DNA from: Erinaceus europaeus
Taxonomy: Eukaryota > Chordata > Mammalia > Eulipotyphla > Erinaceidae
DNA length: 64,000 nt
Reading direction: 5' to 3'
Assembly (NCBI RefSeq): GCF_950295315.1
Contig: NC_080164.1
Location: 11,117,490-11,181,489, forward strand
Notes under the pieces: model-generated
The model's input: the letters and a program-made list of their open reading frames with translations, nothing else
What the model was told of the DNA's origin: nothing
Database searches by the model: none
Program-made: the position numbers and the translations under genes
In this document: positions 45,741 to 57,650 of the stretch, one piece after another
How positions within the stretch are numbered: position 1 is the stretch's first letter
How the letters are laid out: each line of letters starts with the position of its first letter

Positions 45741-46067
45741 TTTGAAACTTCGGTGACTGCGATTTTTAAGGTGTCATCAATCCCGGGAAATGTATTTGTC
45801 TCAGTATTCTGAAGTGAATACTGATCTGTAATTTTGCCCATCTGAGCATGTGCAAGTGAGCAGTTCTCTGCGAAGGTGTTCTTTCTACACTAGCTTGTCT
45901 GCTTTGCGTTCTCTGTGAGGGCTACTCTACAGTCTTCCACTTCAAGTCAACGCTATGTTTTGTTAGGTCTGGTGGCACTCTGGGAATCATAATGCATCAC
46001 AAATTCTATGCATTTTTATACATGTTTTGTCTTTGATCTTGCTCTAGCAATAAGATTGTGAACTTCT
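45741..46067. other. Unique DNA, no gene seen
   Basis: Nothing is recognised. Confidence 0.5.
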
Positions 46068-46286
46068 TTTTTTTATTTTTTGGTGTTATTTTATTGATTG
46101 GATATAAACAGCCCAAAACTGAGAGGGAGAGGGGTGGTAGAGGGGGCAGAGAGACAGAGACACCTGCAGCACTACTTCACCACTCACAAAGCTTTCCTCC
46201 TGCAGGTAGGGACCAGGGACTCTAACCTGGGTCCTTACAAATTGTAACATGTGCACTCAACCAGGTGTGCCACCACCTGGCCCTGA
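46068..46286 (-). repeat. SINE-2
   Basis: tttattgattggatataaac, cacctgcagcactacttcac, tgcaggtagggaccagggac and the end gtgtgccaccacctggccc. Confidence 0.87.
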
Positions 46287-48183
46287 GACTGTGAGCTTCT
46301 AAAGGGCAGATTGCAGCTGGCACATCCCCTACACTCTTCCTAGCACAGCCTGCTATTGTATTTTTGTTCATAGTCTAAGAGTGATGGTATAGTCAGTCAA
46401 CTGAACTGCATAAAAAAAAAATCCCAGTGCTACTCACTGATTGACTATTATTTTCCAACTTCATGTAATCCAGAGGGAGAGGTTGCATCTTGTTTTCTAA
46501 ATGAATATTTATTTGAGATTTCTGACACCCTCCTTTTGCATCATAAAAGCTCAAAGTTCTCTTTTGGCTCCAATGATTACTTAGCATACATTACCCTTGT
46601 TTTTGTTTTTTTTTCCTCTTTATTTTTTTTTCCACTGACCTTCTGCATAGTTTTAAAAAATTTGCACAGGTCTGTGGTAAGACAAGTAATTCTGCCACTC
46701 CATGACAGATAGTCTGTCATTCTGTGTATTTCATCAAGACTAAGAGGCAGGAGAAATTAACAATGTCACCTCCAACGTCAAACTCAGTTAACATCCCTTT
46801 CATATTCCCCAAAGTTTTTACTGTTGTCTCCTTTGCTAAAACTGAAAAGCACATCTGCATCTTCGAAGGATAGTGACAGGAGATGCAGCCAGTGAGAAAC
46901 AGCTGATAGAAAGAATCATCATGTTGAAGCACTGGCTTGTTAACATTTTAATATATTCTAGAGAGAGATTTCTGAATTTAGCTCTTACGGTTTGCACACA
47001 AGAATGCTGATATCTCAAAGGTTTTGTCTTTTCTTCCAGCCCAGTCAGTTAATAAGATATCTTGAACTAATCTTTGGATTGGGGGCTACCCTGATTCACC
47101 TGGATGAAGTCCTCTCTTAGGAAGCACATGCAGGATTTCCCCCTTATCTGTTTCTCTTTCTTTGCACCTATCTCTAAGGTTCAGAGGACATGATTGGGAA
47201 CTAGGTCCTTCTGGATTTTCAAAATCAGGCTCATTAAATAACCTTGGGCAAGCTACATGCCTTCTCCCAGTGTCTATTATGTCTGTTATGTCTGTTATCT
47301 CCTTAATAAAATGAAGACAATGATGGTGTCAACAGGGTTGTTGGCTACATTAAGTGAGCTAATGGCCCACAATCTGGTAGGCTGGGAGACTCAAATCATG
47401 GCTCTTCCTATTACATAGGCATCATTTAGAAATAAATGTTAATCACACAGAGAAGTTCATTGGTTCACAGCAATCCACTAGCACACGTTCCTCAGACTTT
47501 AAAGTAGCTATTGCTAACCTATTAAAGTAAGCCATTCTCTGGGGTCTGACACTAGTATTTATTTGGCACCTACTCAATGCCATAGACTGTGCTGGGCCTG
47601 TGCTGTATAGGACATTTAGACAAGATGTCTGCCCTTGGGATCCTGCATTAGATGGATATGGTTAGGCAGAAAGCTTGACGGATTAGCCCAAAGAACTTAT
47701 TGAACCCCACTACATGGGCTTTAGAGAGTCAGAGATTTCTTTGAGTCCCTTGTTTCACATTTCTGCTTGTTTTGTTCCTAAGGTTTCTATGATCAGACTC
47801 ATTATGAAACATCACTAGGCAGATCTCTCTCTTTCTCTCTCTCTCTTTCTCCCTCCTTCCCTCCCTCCCTCCCTCTCTCTGTCTCCTAATATGTGCAAAC
47901 AAATTCAGAAATGACACACTGCTGAGGTAGGTCATAACTGATTTAACATGTGCTGCCTTCCACCTAAGGAGTCAGCCCTTGTCTTGTTGCCTCTGCTTCC
48001 TCTTTCCCTGGGGACTGCCAAGGATGTCTGCATAGTGAAGTGATGCTCTCCCTTTGCAGTGATTCTCTTTGTGAAGGACAACAGAGGGTGTTTGGGGGGT
48101 GTGTTTTCTTTAGGAGTTTACTTATGGGTGAGTTTTTATGGACGGCTTAGAGTGTTAGGAGTCATACAAAAATTCCATCCTAG
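46287..48183. other. Unique DNA with pyrimidine tract
   Basis: A (TC)n/(CCCT)n tract lies at 47825-47884. The rest has no recognised gene or repeat. Confidence 0.5.
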
Positions 48184-48530
48184 GGGGCCGGGTGTTAAGT
48201 GCACATGATGCAAAGCACACATAGTACAAAGGGCAAAGACAGGCGTAGGGATCCCAGTTCAATATTACAATGCCCCAGACTCTCCTCCTTCAGGGATGTT
48301 GATTCATAAGCAGTGAAGCAGGTTTACAGGTGTCTGTGTTTCTCGCTGTCTTCCCCTCCTCTCTCAACTGATTTCTCTCTGTCCTATCCAACAACAAAGA
48401 CAGCACCAATAACAACAACAATAAGAATGATAAACAACAAGGGCAACAAAGGGGGGGAAATTGGCCTCCAGAAGCAGTGGATTTGTAGTACAGGCACCAA
48501 GCCCCAACAATAACCCTGGGAAAAAAAAAA
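48184..48530 (+). repeat. SINE-1 ext, rearranged head
   Basis: ccgggtgttaagtgcacatg head with an internal duplication of the gcaaagcacac region, then AAC-rich part, module (ccagaagcagtggatttgta) and A-tail. ccatccta on both sides fits a short target duplication. Confidence 0.83.
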
Positions 48531-48625
48531 AACTCCATCCTACAATATTTTTCCTCATCAAAGGGTGATCGGGGTGGCAAGAGTTTTATGGCAAAGGTTA
48601 AAATAAAAGTGTCAGTTGGGAGTAG

Positions 48626-48840
48626 AGGGAGCCAGATGGTGACATACCTGGCTAAGTGCACATATTACAATGCCCAAGGACCCAGGTTGAAACTCTTAGT
48701 CTCCACCTGCAGAGCGAAAGCTTCACAAGTGGTGAAGCAGGGCTACAGGTGTCTCTCTGTCTTTCTCCCTCTCTATCTTCCCCTCCCTTTCTCAATTTTT
48801 CTGTCTCTATTAAATAACAAATAAATAATTTTAAAAAATG
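48626..48840 (+). repeat. SINE-2
   Basis: gagccagatggtgacatacc, ccaggttgaaactcttagtc, cttcacaagtggtgaagcag and an A/T tail. Confidence 0.85.
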
Positions 48841-49024
48841 TGAATAGAGAATAACTGTCACTGAGACTTATAAGAAAGATGAGAGCCTTGTCTCCCTGCA
48901 AAATAGACTTATAAAAAGCAGAACATGGCTGGAGTGCCAAGAACGATGCAGCTTGTCTTTTTGGTTACTGGGGAAGACTGAGACCCAAGAGTTTCGATAT
49001 GGTCCTATTTGAATTGATGAAAAG

Positions 49025-49122
49025 ACCTGGAGGCAGGCAGTGGTGATGCAACAGTTAAGTGCACATATTATGAAGAGCAAGGATCTGCACAAATATCAGG
49101 GTTTGAGCCTCTGTCTCCATTC
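49025..49122 (+). repeat. SINE-2 head, cut by RE-B
   Basis: gaggcaggcagtggtgatgc through gggtttgagcctctgtctcc. The matching pyrimidine tract (tctatctttctttctccctc) resumes at about 49741 after the RE-B. Confidence 0.6.
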
Positions 49123-49740
49123 CTCTCCCTTGATAGCTTTCCTGTTCTTTATCTCTCTGGTAGTATGGATCCAGGATCATTATGGGGTGCAGAAGATGGA
49201 AGATCTGGCTCCTGTAATTGCTTCCCTGCTAAACCTGGGTGTTGGCAGGTCAGCCCATACTCCATTCCAACACAGACATGAAATGCCTAGACCTCTAACA
49301 TATCCCTCTCACCACTGTCACTGGCCATCTCCATCAGAAACAACATAATGGGCCCCTTTGTGGACCCCTATAGGACCTTGCCGTCAATGTGTATCAACAG
49401 TGGTATGGAATGTTCCATTCCCCAAAGAGAGGTTGAACAACATACTCTACCTACCACCCTAGGAAGATGGGCCCTGAAATTTGTGCAGCCTGGAATGTTC
49501 CTAGATGTAACCAAAGACCTACAGGAATGCGGAGGTTACATAGGCTCCTGTGCTGAACATGGGCCCCAGATCAAACCAATGGAATTTACAGTTAACAATC
49601 TTTATACATGTTCCCTATATTTGGGAGCTACTCTTTTCCCTGATCCAGCTTTCTAGCCCTTTTTCCAACTATGACATCATCTCTGCAGACAATAACCTGG
49701 GTCCACCTGCATATTACATGTCAGCCTCAGGCAGAAACTG
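49123..49740 (-). repeat. RE-B with distal segment
   Basis: Tail-proximal text to about 49262 is joined directly to the distal block (ccctctcaccactgtcactg, acaacataatgggccccttt, cagcctggaatgttcctaga, tatttgggagctactctttt). Relative to 50833 about 300 bp are missing in the middle. Confidence 0.7.
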
Positions 49741-50394
49741 GTGTCTATCTTTCTTTCTCCCTCTCTATTGTGAGGAAAACCCACTGTCTGGGAAATCCAG
49801 ACCATCATCTCCATGAAGGTCTGAGAGGCTTGACCCCAAGCCCCCTCCTCACAGGAAGGGTGGTAGACAGGTACCCACCTGACCTCATGACCTTATGCTT
49901 ATGTTGGATGGAGTTATCCAGGCCGGGAACCTTACTGCACTTACTTACTTGCTCCTTTGAACAAAGGCTGTAAATTACTGTATATGGCCAACTGAAACCA
50001 CCACAAATATCTCAGCTTTGCTCAACTTCCCCCTCCCCCCGGCCCTCAGGTGCTCATAATTAACCCCTAGAGAAAAGTCTGCTTATGATGGTGAGCTCGT
50101 GACCAGACCTTATCAGGTAACTTTCCAGTTATGATCAAATACTTGATAGGTGAATATTTAACCCTATATTGTGTATCGATTAAAGATTACCTTAACCTTT
50201 TTCCTAATCCTTGGGTATATCTGCCTGCCTTTACCCCCGAATGAGTTATGTCTCTGAAGCTTCTCCCTGAGTGGTGTGATTACTCCCTGAACTCTCCCTC
50301 ATCAGCAGGGTCCCCCAGGACGCCCAGGTGCTGCCCAGTCTCTGCCACCAGTAGCCAAGGAGACAGAGAACCAAGGAGAACCAAGGACAACCCA
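49741..50394. other. Mixed or unassigned DNA
   Basis: SINE-like pyrimidine text at the left; the remainder is unassigned. No gene is seen. Confidence 0.45.
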
Positions 50395-50510
50395 CACTAT
50401 ATCTCCCCCTCCCCTCTCAATCTTTGTTCTGTCCAATAAAGTAGAAAAAAAAAAAAGCCTCCAGGAGCAGTTGATTCATAGTGCCACCACAGAGCCCTGG
50501 AAAAAGAAAG
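50395..50510 (+). repeat. SINE tail with 3' module
   Basis: ctccccctcccctctcaatc, caataaagtagaaaaaaa and ccaggagcagttgattcata are the 3' half of a SINE-2 ext without its head. Confidence 0.65.
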
Positions 50511-50832
50511 ACTGGGGGTGTGTGGGTGGGGATTGTTCAAGTCTTGGTTCATTCCCATTTCCATCATTAAGAGCTATATTCCTGGTCTATAGTCATAAGA
50601 ACCATGTACAGATGCAGAATATACCCAACCATGTGATTTTGCACATATTCCCAGTGGTACTTCTCTACCTAGCTTGTTCTCCTCCCCCTCCAACCTTGCC
50701 TGTGTCTCTTTCACCCATTTTATTACTCTGATAGACTTTATGAGTAACCTCTGCCCAGACCTGATAGCTAGGACTCATATTATGACCTTGACCCAAGCCT
50801 CTCTACATAACACTGTGCCTCCTCCTGTATCT
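50511..50832. other. Unique DNA, no gene seen
   Basis: Nothing is recognised. Confidence 0.5.
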
Positions 50833-51960
50833 TCTTATTTATTTATTTACAAAATGGAAACATTGACAAGGCCATAGGATAAGAAGGGTACAAGTCCACA
50901 CAGATACAACCAATGGAACTCTGTATCACATCCCCTCCCTTGAAAACTTTCGATTCTTTACCAATTTGAGAGTATGGACCCAGGAGCATTACGGAGTGCA
51001 GAAGGTGGAAGGTCTAGCTTCTGTAATAGCTTCCCCTCTAAACATGGGTGTCGGCAGGTTGATCCATACTCCCAGCCTGTCTCTCTCTTTTCTAAGAGGG
51101 GCAGAGTTCCAGGACATATTGGTAGGGTCATATGCCCAGGGAAGTCAGGTTTGCATCATGGTAGCATCTGGAACCTAGTGGCTGAAAGAGAGTTAAGATA
51201 TAAAGCAGAACAAATTGTTGACTAATCATGAACCTAAAGACAAGGATATTGCAGATGAAGATTTGGGGTTAAAGTAAGGCCTAAAAAAGCTGAATAAGAG
51301 CAAGAGACTGACACACTTTAATGATGACTCTTAAGTCACTATCAATCATCCCATCACCTGGGACCCTAGGCAGGGAGTCCTGGGATTCCCACACAGACAT
51401 GATGGGCCTAGACCTCTAAAAGATCCCTCTCACCACTGTCACTGGTCATTTCCATCAGGAACAACATAATGGGCCCCTTTGTGGGCCTCTATAGGACCTT
51501 CTTTTAATGCAGATCAACAGTGGTAGGGAATGTTCCATTCTCTGAAGGGAGGTTGGATAACATTCTCTTCCTATCACCCAAGGAAGATAGGCCCTGAAAT
51601 TAGTGCAGCCTGGAATGTTCCTAGCCGTGACCACAGAATGTGATCTCAGACCTACAGGGATGCAGAAGTTATATAAGCTCTTGTGCTGAACACTGTCCCC
51701 AGGTCATTCGATAGAGTTTATAGTTAACAATATTTATATACTTTCCCCATATTTGGGAGGTATTGTCTTCCATGATCTAGCTTTCTATTCATTTCTCCAA
51801 CTATGGTACCATATCCCCAGACAATAACTTATGTCTACTTGCATACTAGATATCAGGCTCAGGCAAAAACTAGTGAAGTCATGGGTCCCTTAGAATGGAT
51901 GTAGACAATAAAAATGTTGTTAGATTAGTCAAAGGCAGTGACTTGACTGCAGACCAAATA
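50833..51960 (-). repeat. RE-B, longest copy (about 1.1 kb)
   Basis: It joins the tail-proximal block, the middle block (gtggctgaaagagagttaag, caaattgttgactaatcatg) and the distal block (ccctctcaccactgtcactg to caggctcaggcaaaaactag). No reading frame is conserved between copies. This is the best template for defining the family. Confidence 0.75.
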
Positions 51961-52762
51961 GACCTAAGTGACAATGGATCATGTCACACAGCACAGTGGA
52001 TAAAATGAATTCTATCTGTAGCACAAAATGAATGGAAGCATCTGTTTGATCTGCCCTGCCCAACTCTACCAGCAGGAATGGTACTATGAGAGACTGAAAC
52101 TTGCTATTTTCTAGTTTGACTTATTTCCTTCCTATGTCCTTGTGTGTCATTAAGTGTCTCCTGATGCTGCATTGCAGGGACGTAATCTCTGCCACTGCTA
52201 AATATGCCTCATGGATCCATAATACTTCTCCTGGTCTACATAGAGGATATTCGCTTATCATAGTTCCATTTCCCAAGCAATTTGTGCTCCTCCTTTCCAG
52301 GGACTGTCTGGGATATGCAGATAGGCATGTGTCTGTGAGCAGTTGACTTCCTGAATACAGAAGCCTGCAATCAAACATTAGACTAGACCCATGCTTACCA
52401 AGCAGAGTGCCTTTTAATGAGGGTTGGTTGGGGAAGGACAGGTGGTAGTGGAGGGTCTGGGGTGGGACACAGAATGGGAGCTCAGCTGTAACGCAATCTC
52501 AGAGATGCTTTGCTCTTCTTGTTCTGATGTCAGTTTAAATCTGGATGTCATCCTTGATTCCAAGGGTGACCTAGGTCTCTGTCCTTTCTGTCTGATTTAA
52601 CCTGCATGGCCTTCCACCTAAGGAGTCAGCCCTTGTCTTGTTGACTCTGATGCTTAGACTGAGCCTTTTCTTTCCTGGACAAAATTATCTGGTTTCCAAA
52701 TCAAACTCTACCTGTTTGGGCTCTTATCTTTTCATTTAACACTACTCTTGTCTGTTTATTTT
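51961..52762. other. Unique DNA, no gene seen
   Basis: Nothing is recognised. Confidence 0.5.
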
Positions 52763-52918
52763 TAGAACACATTTTATCATTTATTTTAATGAGAAAAATA
52801 CAAAAATATAGAAGGAGGGAGAGACGTCAGAGTAACTATTGTTATGGCTAATGGTGCTGGGAACTGAATCTAGACCTCAGCAGCTCAGACAGAAACATCT
52901 CTTGTATCATCCCCATCA
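52763..52918 (-). repeat. Old SINE-4
   Basis: tcatttattttaatgagaaa, gggaactgaatctagacctc and the catctcttgtatcatcccc end. Confidence 0.6.
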
Positions 52919-52932
52919 AGATCCCACCTTTT

Positions 52933-53285
52933 TTCTTTTCTTTTTTTTTTGCCTCCAGGGTTATTGCTGAGGCTCAGTGCCTGCACCATGAATCCACTGT
53001 TCCTGGAGGCCATTTATTCCCCCTTTTGTTGCCCTTGTTGTTGTAGCCTTGCTGTGGTAATTATTGATGTTGTCTATGTTGTTTGTTGTAGGATAGGACA
53101 GAGAGAAATCAAGAGAGGAGAGGAAGACAGAGATGGGGAGAGAAAGAGTGACACCTGCAGACCTGCTTCACCTCCTGTGAGGCGACTCTCCTGCAGGTGG
53201 GGAGCCGGGGCTCGAACTGGGATCCCTACGCCGGTCCTTTTGCTTTGCACCACGAGTGCTTAGCCCACTGCACTACCGCCTGACC
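52933..53285 (-). repeat. SINE-1 ext, full length
   Basis: Reversed module (tttgcctccagggttattgc, tgaatccactgttcctggag), (TTG)n region, body and head ending ctaccgcctgaccc. Confidence 0.92.
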
Positions 53286-53324
53286 CACTTTTCTTTTTAT
53301 TTCTTTTCTTTTCTTTTTTTTTTT

Positions 53325-54232
53325 TTTTGGAGAACAGAACAACATCTCCAAATACTTATCTGGAACCAGAAAATACCTAGAATTGCCAAAAAAAAAAAAA
53401 AGAAATCCTGAGAAGAAAGAACAGAACTGGAGGCAGCACACTCCCAGATTTCAAATTGTATTTTAGGGCCATTGTGATCAAAACTGCTTGGTACAAGAAC
53501 ATAAATAGATACACTGACCAGTAGAATAGAACTGAGAACCCAGAAATAAACACCCACACCTATAGACATCAAATCTCTGAAAAAGGTGCCCAGACTACTA
53601 AATGGGGAGAGAGGAGTCTCTTCAAAAAATGGTGCTGGAAGAATTGGGTTGAAATATGCAGAAGAATGAAATGGAACCACTATATTTCACCAAATACAAA
53701 AGTACATTCCAAATGGATCAAGAACTTGGATGATAGACCAGAAACTATAAAATATACAGAGCAAGATATTGGCATAATTCTTTTCTGTATAAATTATAAA
53801 GTCGTCTTCAATGATACAAATGCAATTACAAAGAAAACTAAAACAAAAATAAACCAAAGGGGCTACACAAAATTAAAAAGCTTCTGCACAGCAAAAGAAA
53901 CCACTATCCAAACCAAGAGACCCCTTACAGAATAGGAGAAGATCTTTACATGCCATGCATCAGAGAAGAGACTAATAAACAAAATATATAAAGAGCTCAC
54001 CACACTCAACAAGAAAACAGATGACACTATCCAAAAATGAGGAGACGATAATGAACAGAATATCCACCACAGAAGAGGTCCAAAAGGCCAAAAAACATAT
54101 GAAAAAATACTCCAAGTCTTTGGTTGTCAGAGAAATGCAAATAAAGGCAACAATGGGATACCACGTCACTCATGTGATTATGTAATACATCAGAAAAGGC
54201 AGCAGCAACAAATGCTGGAAAGGTTGTGAGAT
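53325..54232 (+). pseudogene. L1 ORF2 fragment, dead
   Basis: Typical ORF2 C-terminal text: atctggaaccagaaaatacc, ccaaatggatcaagaacttg, aaaagcttctgcacagcaaa and cagagaaatgcaaataaagg. Reading frames are short (the longest is about 90 codons at 53666) and interrupted, including by an A-run at 53389-53401. The region normally follows the RT domain. Confidence 0.88.
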
Positions 54233-54278
54233 GCACTCAACCAGGTGAGTCAACACCTGGATCACTAAAGTAAACTCT

Positions 54279-54949
54279 CTTTATTTATTTTTCTCAACTG
54301 TAGTTTGATAGCTTTTTTTAAAAAATAATTTTTTAGGGAGTCGGGCTGTAGTGCAGTGGGTTAAGCGCAGGTGGCGCTAACTCAAGGACCAGCGTCAGGA
54401 CAGGATCCCAGTTCGAACCCCCGGCTCCCCACCTGCAGGCAGGTCCCTTCACAGGCGGTGAAGCAGGTCTGCAGGTGTCTGTCTTTCTCTCCCGCTCTCT
54501 GTCTTCCCCTCCTCTCTCCATTTCTCTCTGTCCTATCCCACAACAACGACATCAATAATAACTACAACAATAAAACAACAAGGGCAACAAAAGGGAATAA
54601 ATAAATAAAATAAAAATAAAATAAAATAAAAAATTAAAAAAAATAATATTTTTTAATGTTTTACATTCAAAAGTAAATACAATAGTTTGTACATGCATAA
54701 CATTCCCCAGTTTCCCATATAACAATACAACCCCCACTAGGTCCTCTGTCATCTTTCTTCTCCCCACCCACCCACCCCAGAGTCTTTTACTTTGGTGCAA
54801 TACGCCAATTCCATTCCAGGTTCTACTTGTGTTTTCTTTTCTGATCTTGTTTTTCAACTTCTGCCTGAGATCATCCCATATTCATCCTCTTGTTTCTGAC
54901 TTATTTCACTTATCATGAATTTTTCAAGGTCCATCGGCTGAAAACGGTG
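54279..54949 (-). mobile_element. 5'-truncated L1 3' end with target duplication
   Basis: The 11-bp duplication aagtaaactct lies at 54268-54278 and 54950-54960. Inside are the reversed L1 3' UTR (ttacattcaaaagtaaatac, catataacaatacaaccccc, ttttactttggtgcaatacg) and a nested SINE-1. Left of the reversed poly(A) are about 35 bases (tctcaactgtagtttgatag) before a second T-rich stretch. Confidence 0.82.
54336..54641 (+). repeat. SINE-1 nested in L1 tail
   Basis: A near-consensus copy with head gggagtcgggctgtagtgca, B box agttcgaaccc, AAC-rich region and a long AAAATA tail. It sits in the T-rich L1 terminus. Confidence 0.93.
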
Positions 54950-55014
54950 AAGTAAACTCTGTTTAAATCACTAGGGAACTATCAGCATGAGTGTGGAAGT
55001 ATGTGGGAACAATT

Positions 55015-55312
55015 ATTTTTCATTTATTCATTTTTTTCTTTATTGGGAAGATTAATAGTTAAATGTCAAGAGTAAAATACAGCAGTTAGTACATTTTTAA
55101 ACTGTCTCAGTTTTCCATATAATAATCAAACCCCACTAAGTCCTCCTCTGCCATCATGTTCCAGGACCTGAACCCTGCCCCCCAGGCCAGAGTCTTTCAC
55201 TTTGGTGCAATATGCCAAGCCCAGTCCAAGTTCTTCTCAGTGTTTTCCTTCTGGTCTTACTTTTTAACTTCTGTCTGTGAGTGAGATCATCCCATATTCA
55301 TCCTTCTCTCCC
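55015..55312 (-). mobile_element. Second L1 3' UTR fragment
   Basis: Reversed 3' UTR again (cagttttccatataataatc, taagtcctcctctgccatca, ctttggtgcaatatgccaag), same orientation as the previous one and about 70 bp away. It ends near gagatcatcccatattcatc. Confidence 0.8.
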
Positions 55313-56652
55313 CCACCTGGTACTTTTGTTTTCAAGTTCTCAAGTCATTATTTGTTCTATAGTCACTGCCACTGCCCTAAGTTAGGCCTTTAGCTCACTC
55401 ATCTACATAGCACAGCCTTCTAACTGAATTCCCCTTCCATCTGCCCCCTTTACTGGCCTGCCATTGTCATAAGACAGACAAGAGTTTCCATATGCCAGTC
55501 ATCTGGTCAAGGACCTTCCATGGCTCCCACTGCATTTGCAACAGGCCCTCAAGGATGGTTGCTGATTGATGGATTGCCTTGTAAAGCCAGCATGGTGTCT
55601 GTGTTTAGCAGACCCTGACACAGCTTTTAATGACCACTCGCATTAATCTCTCTTTCCAGAAAGGTCTGGGGAGATCTTTAATTTGCAGACTGTGTCTCTT
55701 TCAAGAAGATGGGGATGCCAGAGAGGAGGAAAGAACTCCAGAGAAGCCACTGAGCTTAAATAGCTATGCTGAATGACGTGCCTTCTTTGGGGGCTATTTC
55801 TCCAAACTGATCAGCTTGCTTTAAAAGGGAGGCTGCCTTCATGTGCTGTCTCACTCCCCATCTGAATGCGGCTGGCATCTCACAGTGTGGTGATGTTCCT
55901 TGTGATAACTAGAGCAAAGTCTAATGATGGAAAGATAAATAGGAGTTCCAACTTCTTGCTTTTCTGCAGCATGTCACAACCCTAAATGCTTCATGAGTTC
56001 AGATTTTTTTTTCATGAGTCACTATTATTGCACAGGAAAAAAAAGTTTATATCGTTAAATCTACTCTTAGCTTTACAATTTCTTCAGAGACTTAGAGCTC
56101 TTCCTGCCTTTACACATTTAAAGAAATTGGATAAAGAGACAATAACCTGAGCTTTCCTGGAGACATTGGGTATTCTGATCTATTTTTACTGCAGCCTATT
56201 TCCGAGGGCAACACATCTCTGATTTTTTTTTTTTCAATCAAATGGTGCGAATCGAAAGTTGGAGCCTGACCTCAGGGGCAGACACCCCAGGATGCCAATG
56301 GCAACTGTGAATAGTATGAGTTCTGAAAAGGAGTTGCCTGGGTCTTACTTTTGGAAAATAACCTTGACCCCGAGGAAGCAAGACCACAGCTCAAAGAGGA
56401 GGGAGAGTTATTTTACCAGTGGGGTCACTGCATTTTGATCTGCTGCCTACTCCTGTCTGGGCACCAGCTATGTCTCAACTGGGAGGGATGCTGTCTTCTG
56501 GGGAAGACAAATTTAGATTAGTCCAGCTTCTCACTGATGTCTGTCCTTATTGAGTGTCACGGGTAGAAGCTGCTGAGACCTTTTAGCAGAAAGATGGTGC
56601 TGAAGACAGTGGAGCAGAAAGTGTAAAACCACATTTGTATCTACTTTGCACT
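55313..56652. other. Unique DNA, no gene seen
   Basis: No recognised repeat or exon in 1.3 kb. Confidence 0.5.
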
Positions 56653-56664
56653 AGCAGAGGGCTC

Positions 56665-56861
56665 GGGATGCATTGGATCGACCTTCCCGTGGTGCATCCC
56701 GTGAGTACCCATTCATTGGGGAAACTGATGATCCTTCCTAGCCGATTGAATCCACATGGATCCCAGTCACTTTCAAAGCCAGCAACAAGCAGCTCCTGAC
56801 ACCTTTCAACCTGACGCTGTTGACTGGCTACGGAAGAAGGGCAAATGCTAGAAGAAGAAGA
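56665..56861 (+). mobile_element. Vingi copy with inverted 5' part
   Basis: Flanked by agcagagggctc at 56653-56664 and 56862-56873. The left 133 bp or so (gggatgcattggatcgacct to caagcagctcctga) are the reverse complement of the long Vingi copy at about 21049-21182. The right part (caacctgacgctgttgactg to gctagaagaagaag) is its 3' end in forward orientation. All Vingi sequence between these parts is absent. This is the form expected from twin priming. Confidence 0.88.
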
Positions 56862-57013
56862 AGCAGAGGGCTCCATTAGCATACAGGTGGATGGAAATCT
56901 TATGGCCCATGTTGCAATTAGGAAACCTTGTTTACCAAGGTGGGACTTCTGAGTCTTAGCGACCAGACGAGACTCTTAATGCCTATGTACTGCATGAAAG
57001 TATTATTCTGGGG

Positions 57014-57219
57014 GGGCAGGTGGTGGCGCACCTGGTTGAGTGCTCACGTTACAGTGTGCACGGATCTGGGTTCAAGCCCCTGGTCCCCACCTGCAGGGGG
57101 AAAGCTTCATGAGTGGTGAAGCAGGGCTGCAAGTGTCTCTCTGTCTCTCTCCCTCTTTATCTCCCCCTCCCCTCTCAATTTCTCTCTGTCTCTGTCCAAT
57201 AATAAATAAAAATTAAAAA
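57014..57219 (+). repeat. SINE-2 with long target duplication
   Basis: gaaagtattattctgggg occurs at 56996-57013 and 57220-57237, an 18-bp perfect duplication. Head caggtggtggcgcacctggt is near consensus. Confidence 0.93.
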
Positions 57220-57237
57220 GAAAGTATTATTCTGGGG

Positions 57238-57505
57238 CCAGAGCCACGGTGCAGCCCAATGAGTATGCATGTTACCATGTGCAAGGACTTGAGTGCAAGC
57301 CCTCGCTTCCCACCTAGAAGGGTAGGGTGGACACTTTACGAGTCGTAAAGCAGGTCTGCAGTTGTCTCTCTTTCCCTCTCCCTCCCCCTCTCAATTTCTT
57401 TCTTTCCTATCAAAGAAAAAGAAAAAAGGAAAAAATGGCCACTGTGAGTAGTGGGTTCACAGTGTCACACTGAATCCCAAGAATAACCTGGTAGGAAAAA
57501 AAATC
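57238..57505 (+). repeat. SINE-2 ext, diverged
   Basis: ccagagccacggtgcagccc head, acgagtcgtaaagcaggtct core and a weak 3' module (ggccactgtgagtagtgggt). Confidence 0.7.
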
Positions 57506-57650
57506 TGTGCATATTCCACGCAGTTAAATGTTTTGTAGTGATGTGACCCATTAAATTCAGAAGAGAACCCTGTTGCGTATTCAACTTCCTGTAGAATATC
57601 CTTCTTCCCTCTGACTCACATACTCTTATAACACATGTGGTCCCTTCTTT
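57506..57650. other. Short unique DNA
   Basis: Nothing is recognised. Confidence 0.5.

Noticed and set aside
54336..54440. tRNA gene-like A and B boxes
   Set aside because: They belong to SINE heads that recur dozens of times. No cloverleaf with a mature acceptor end was found.
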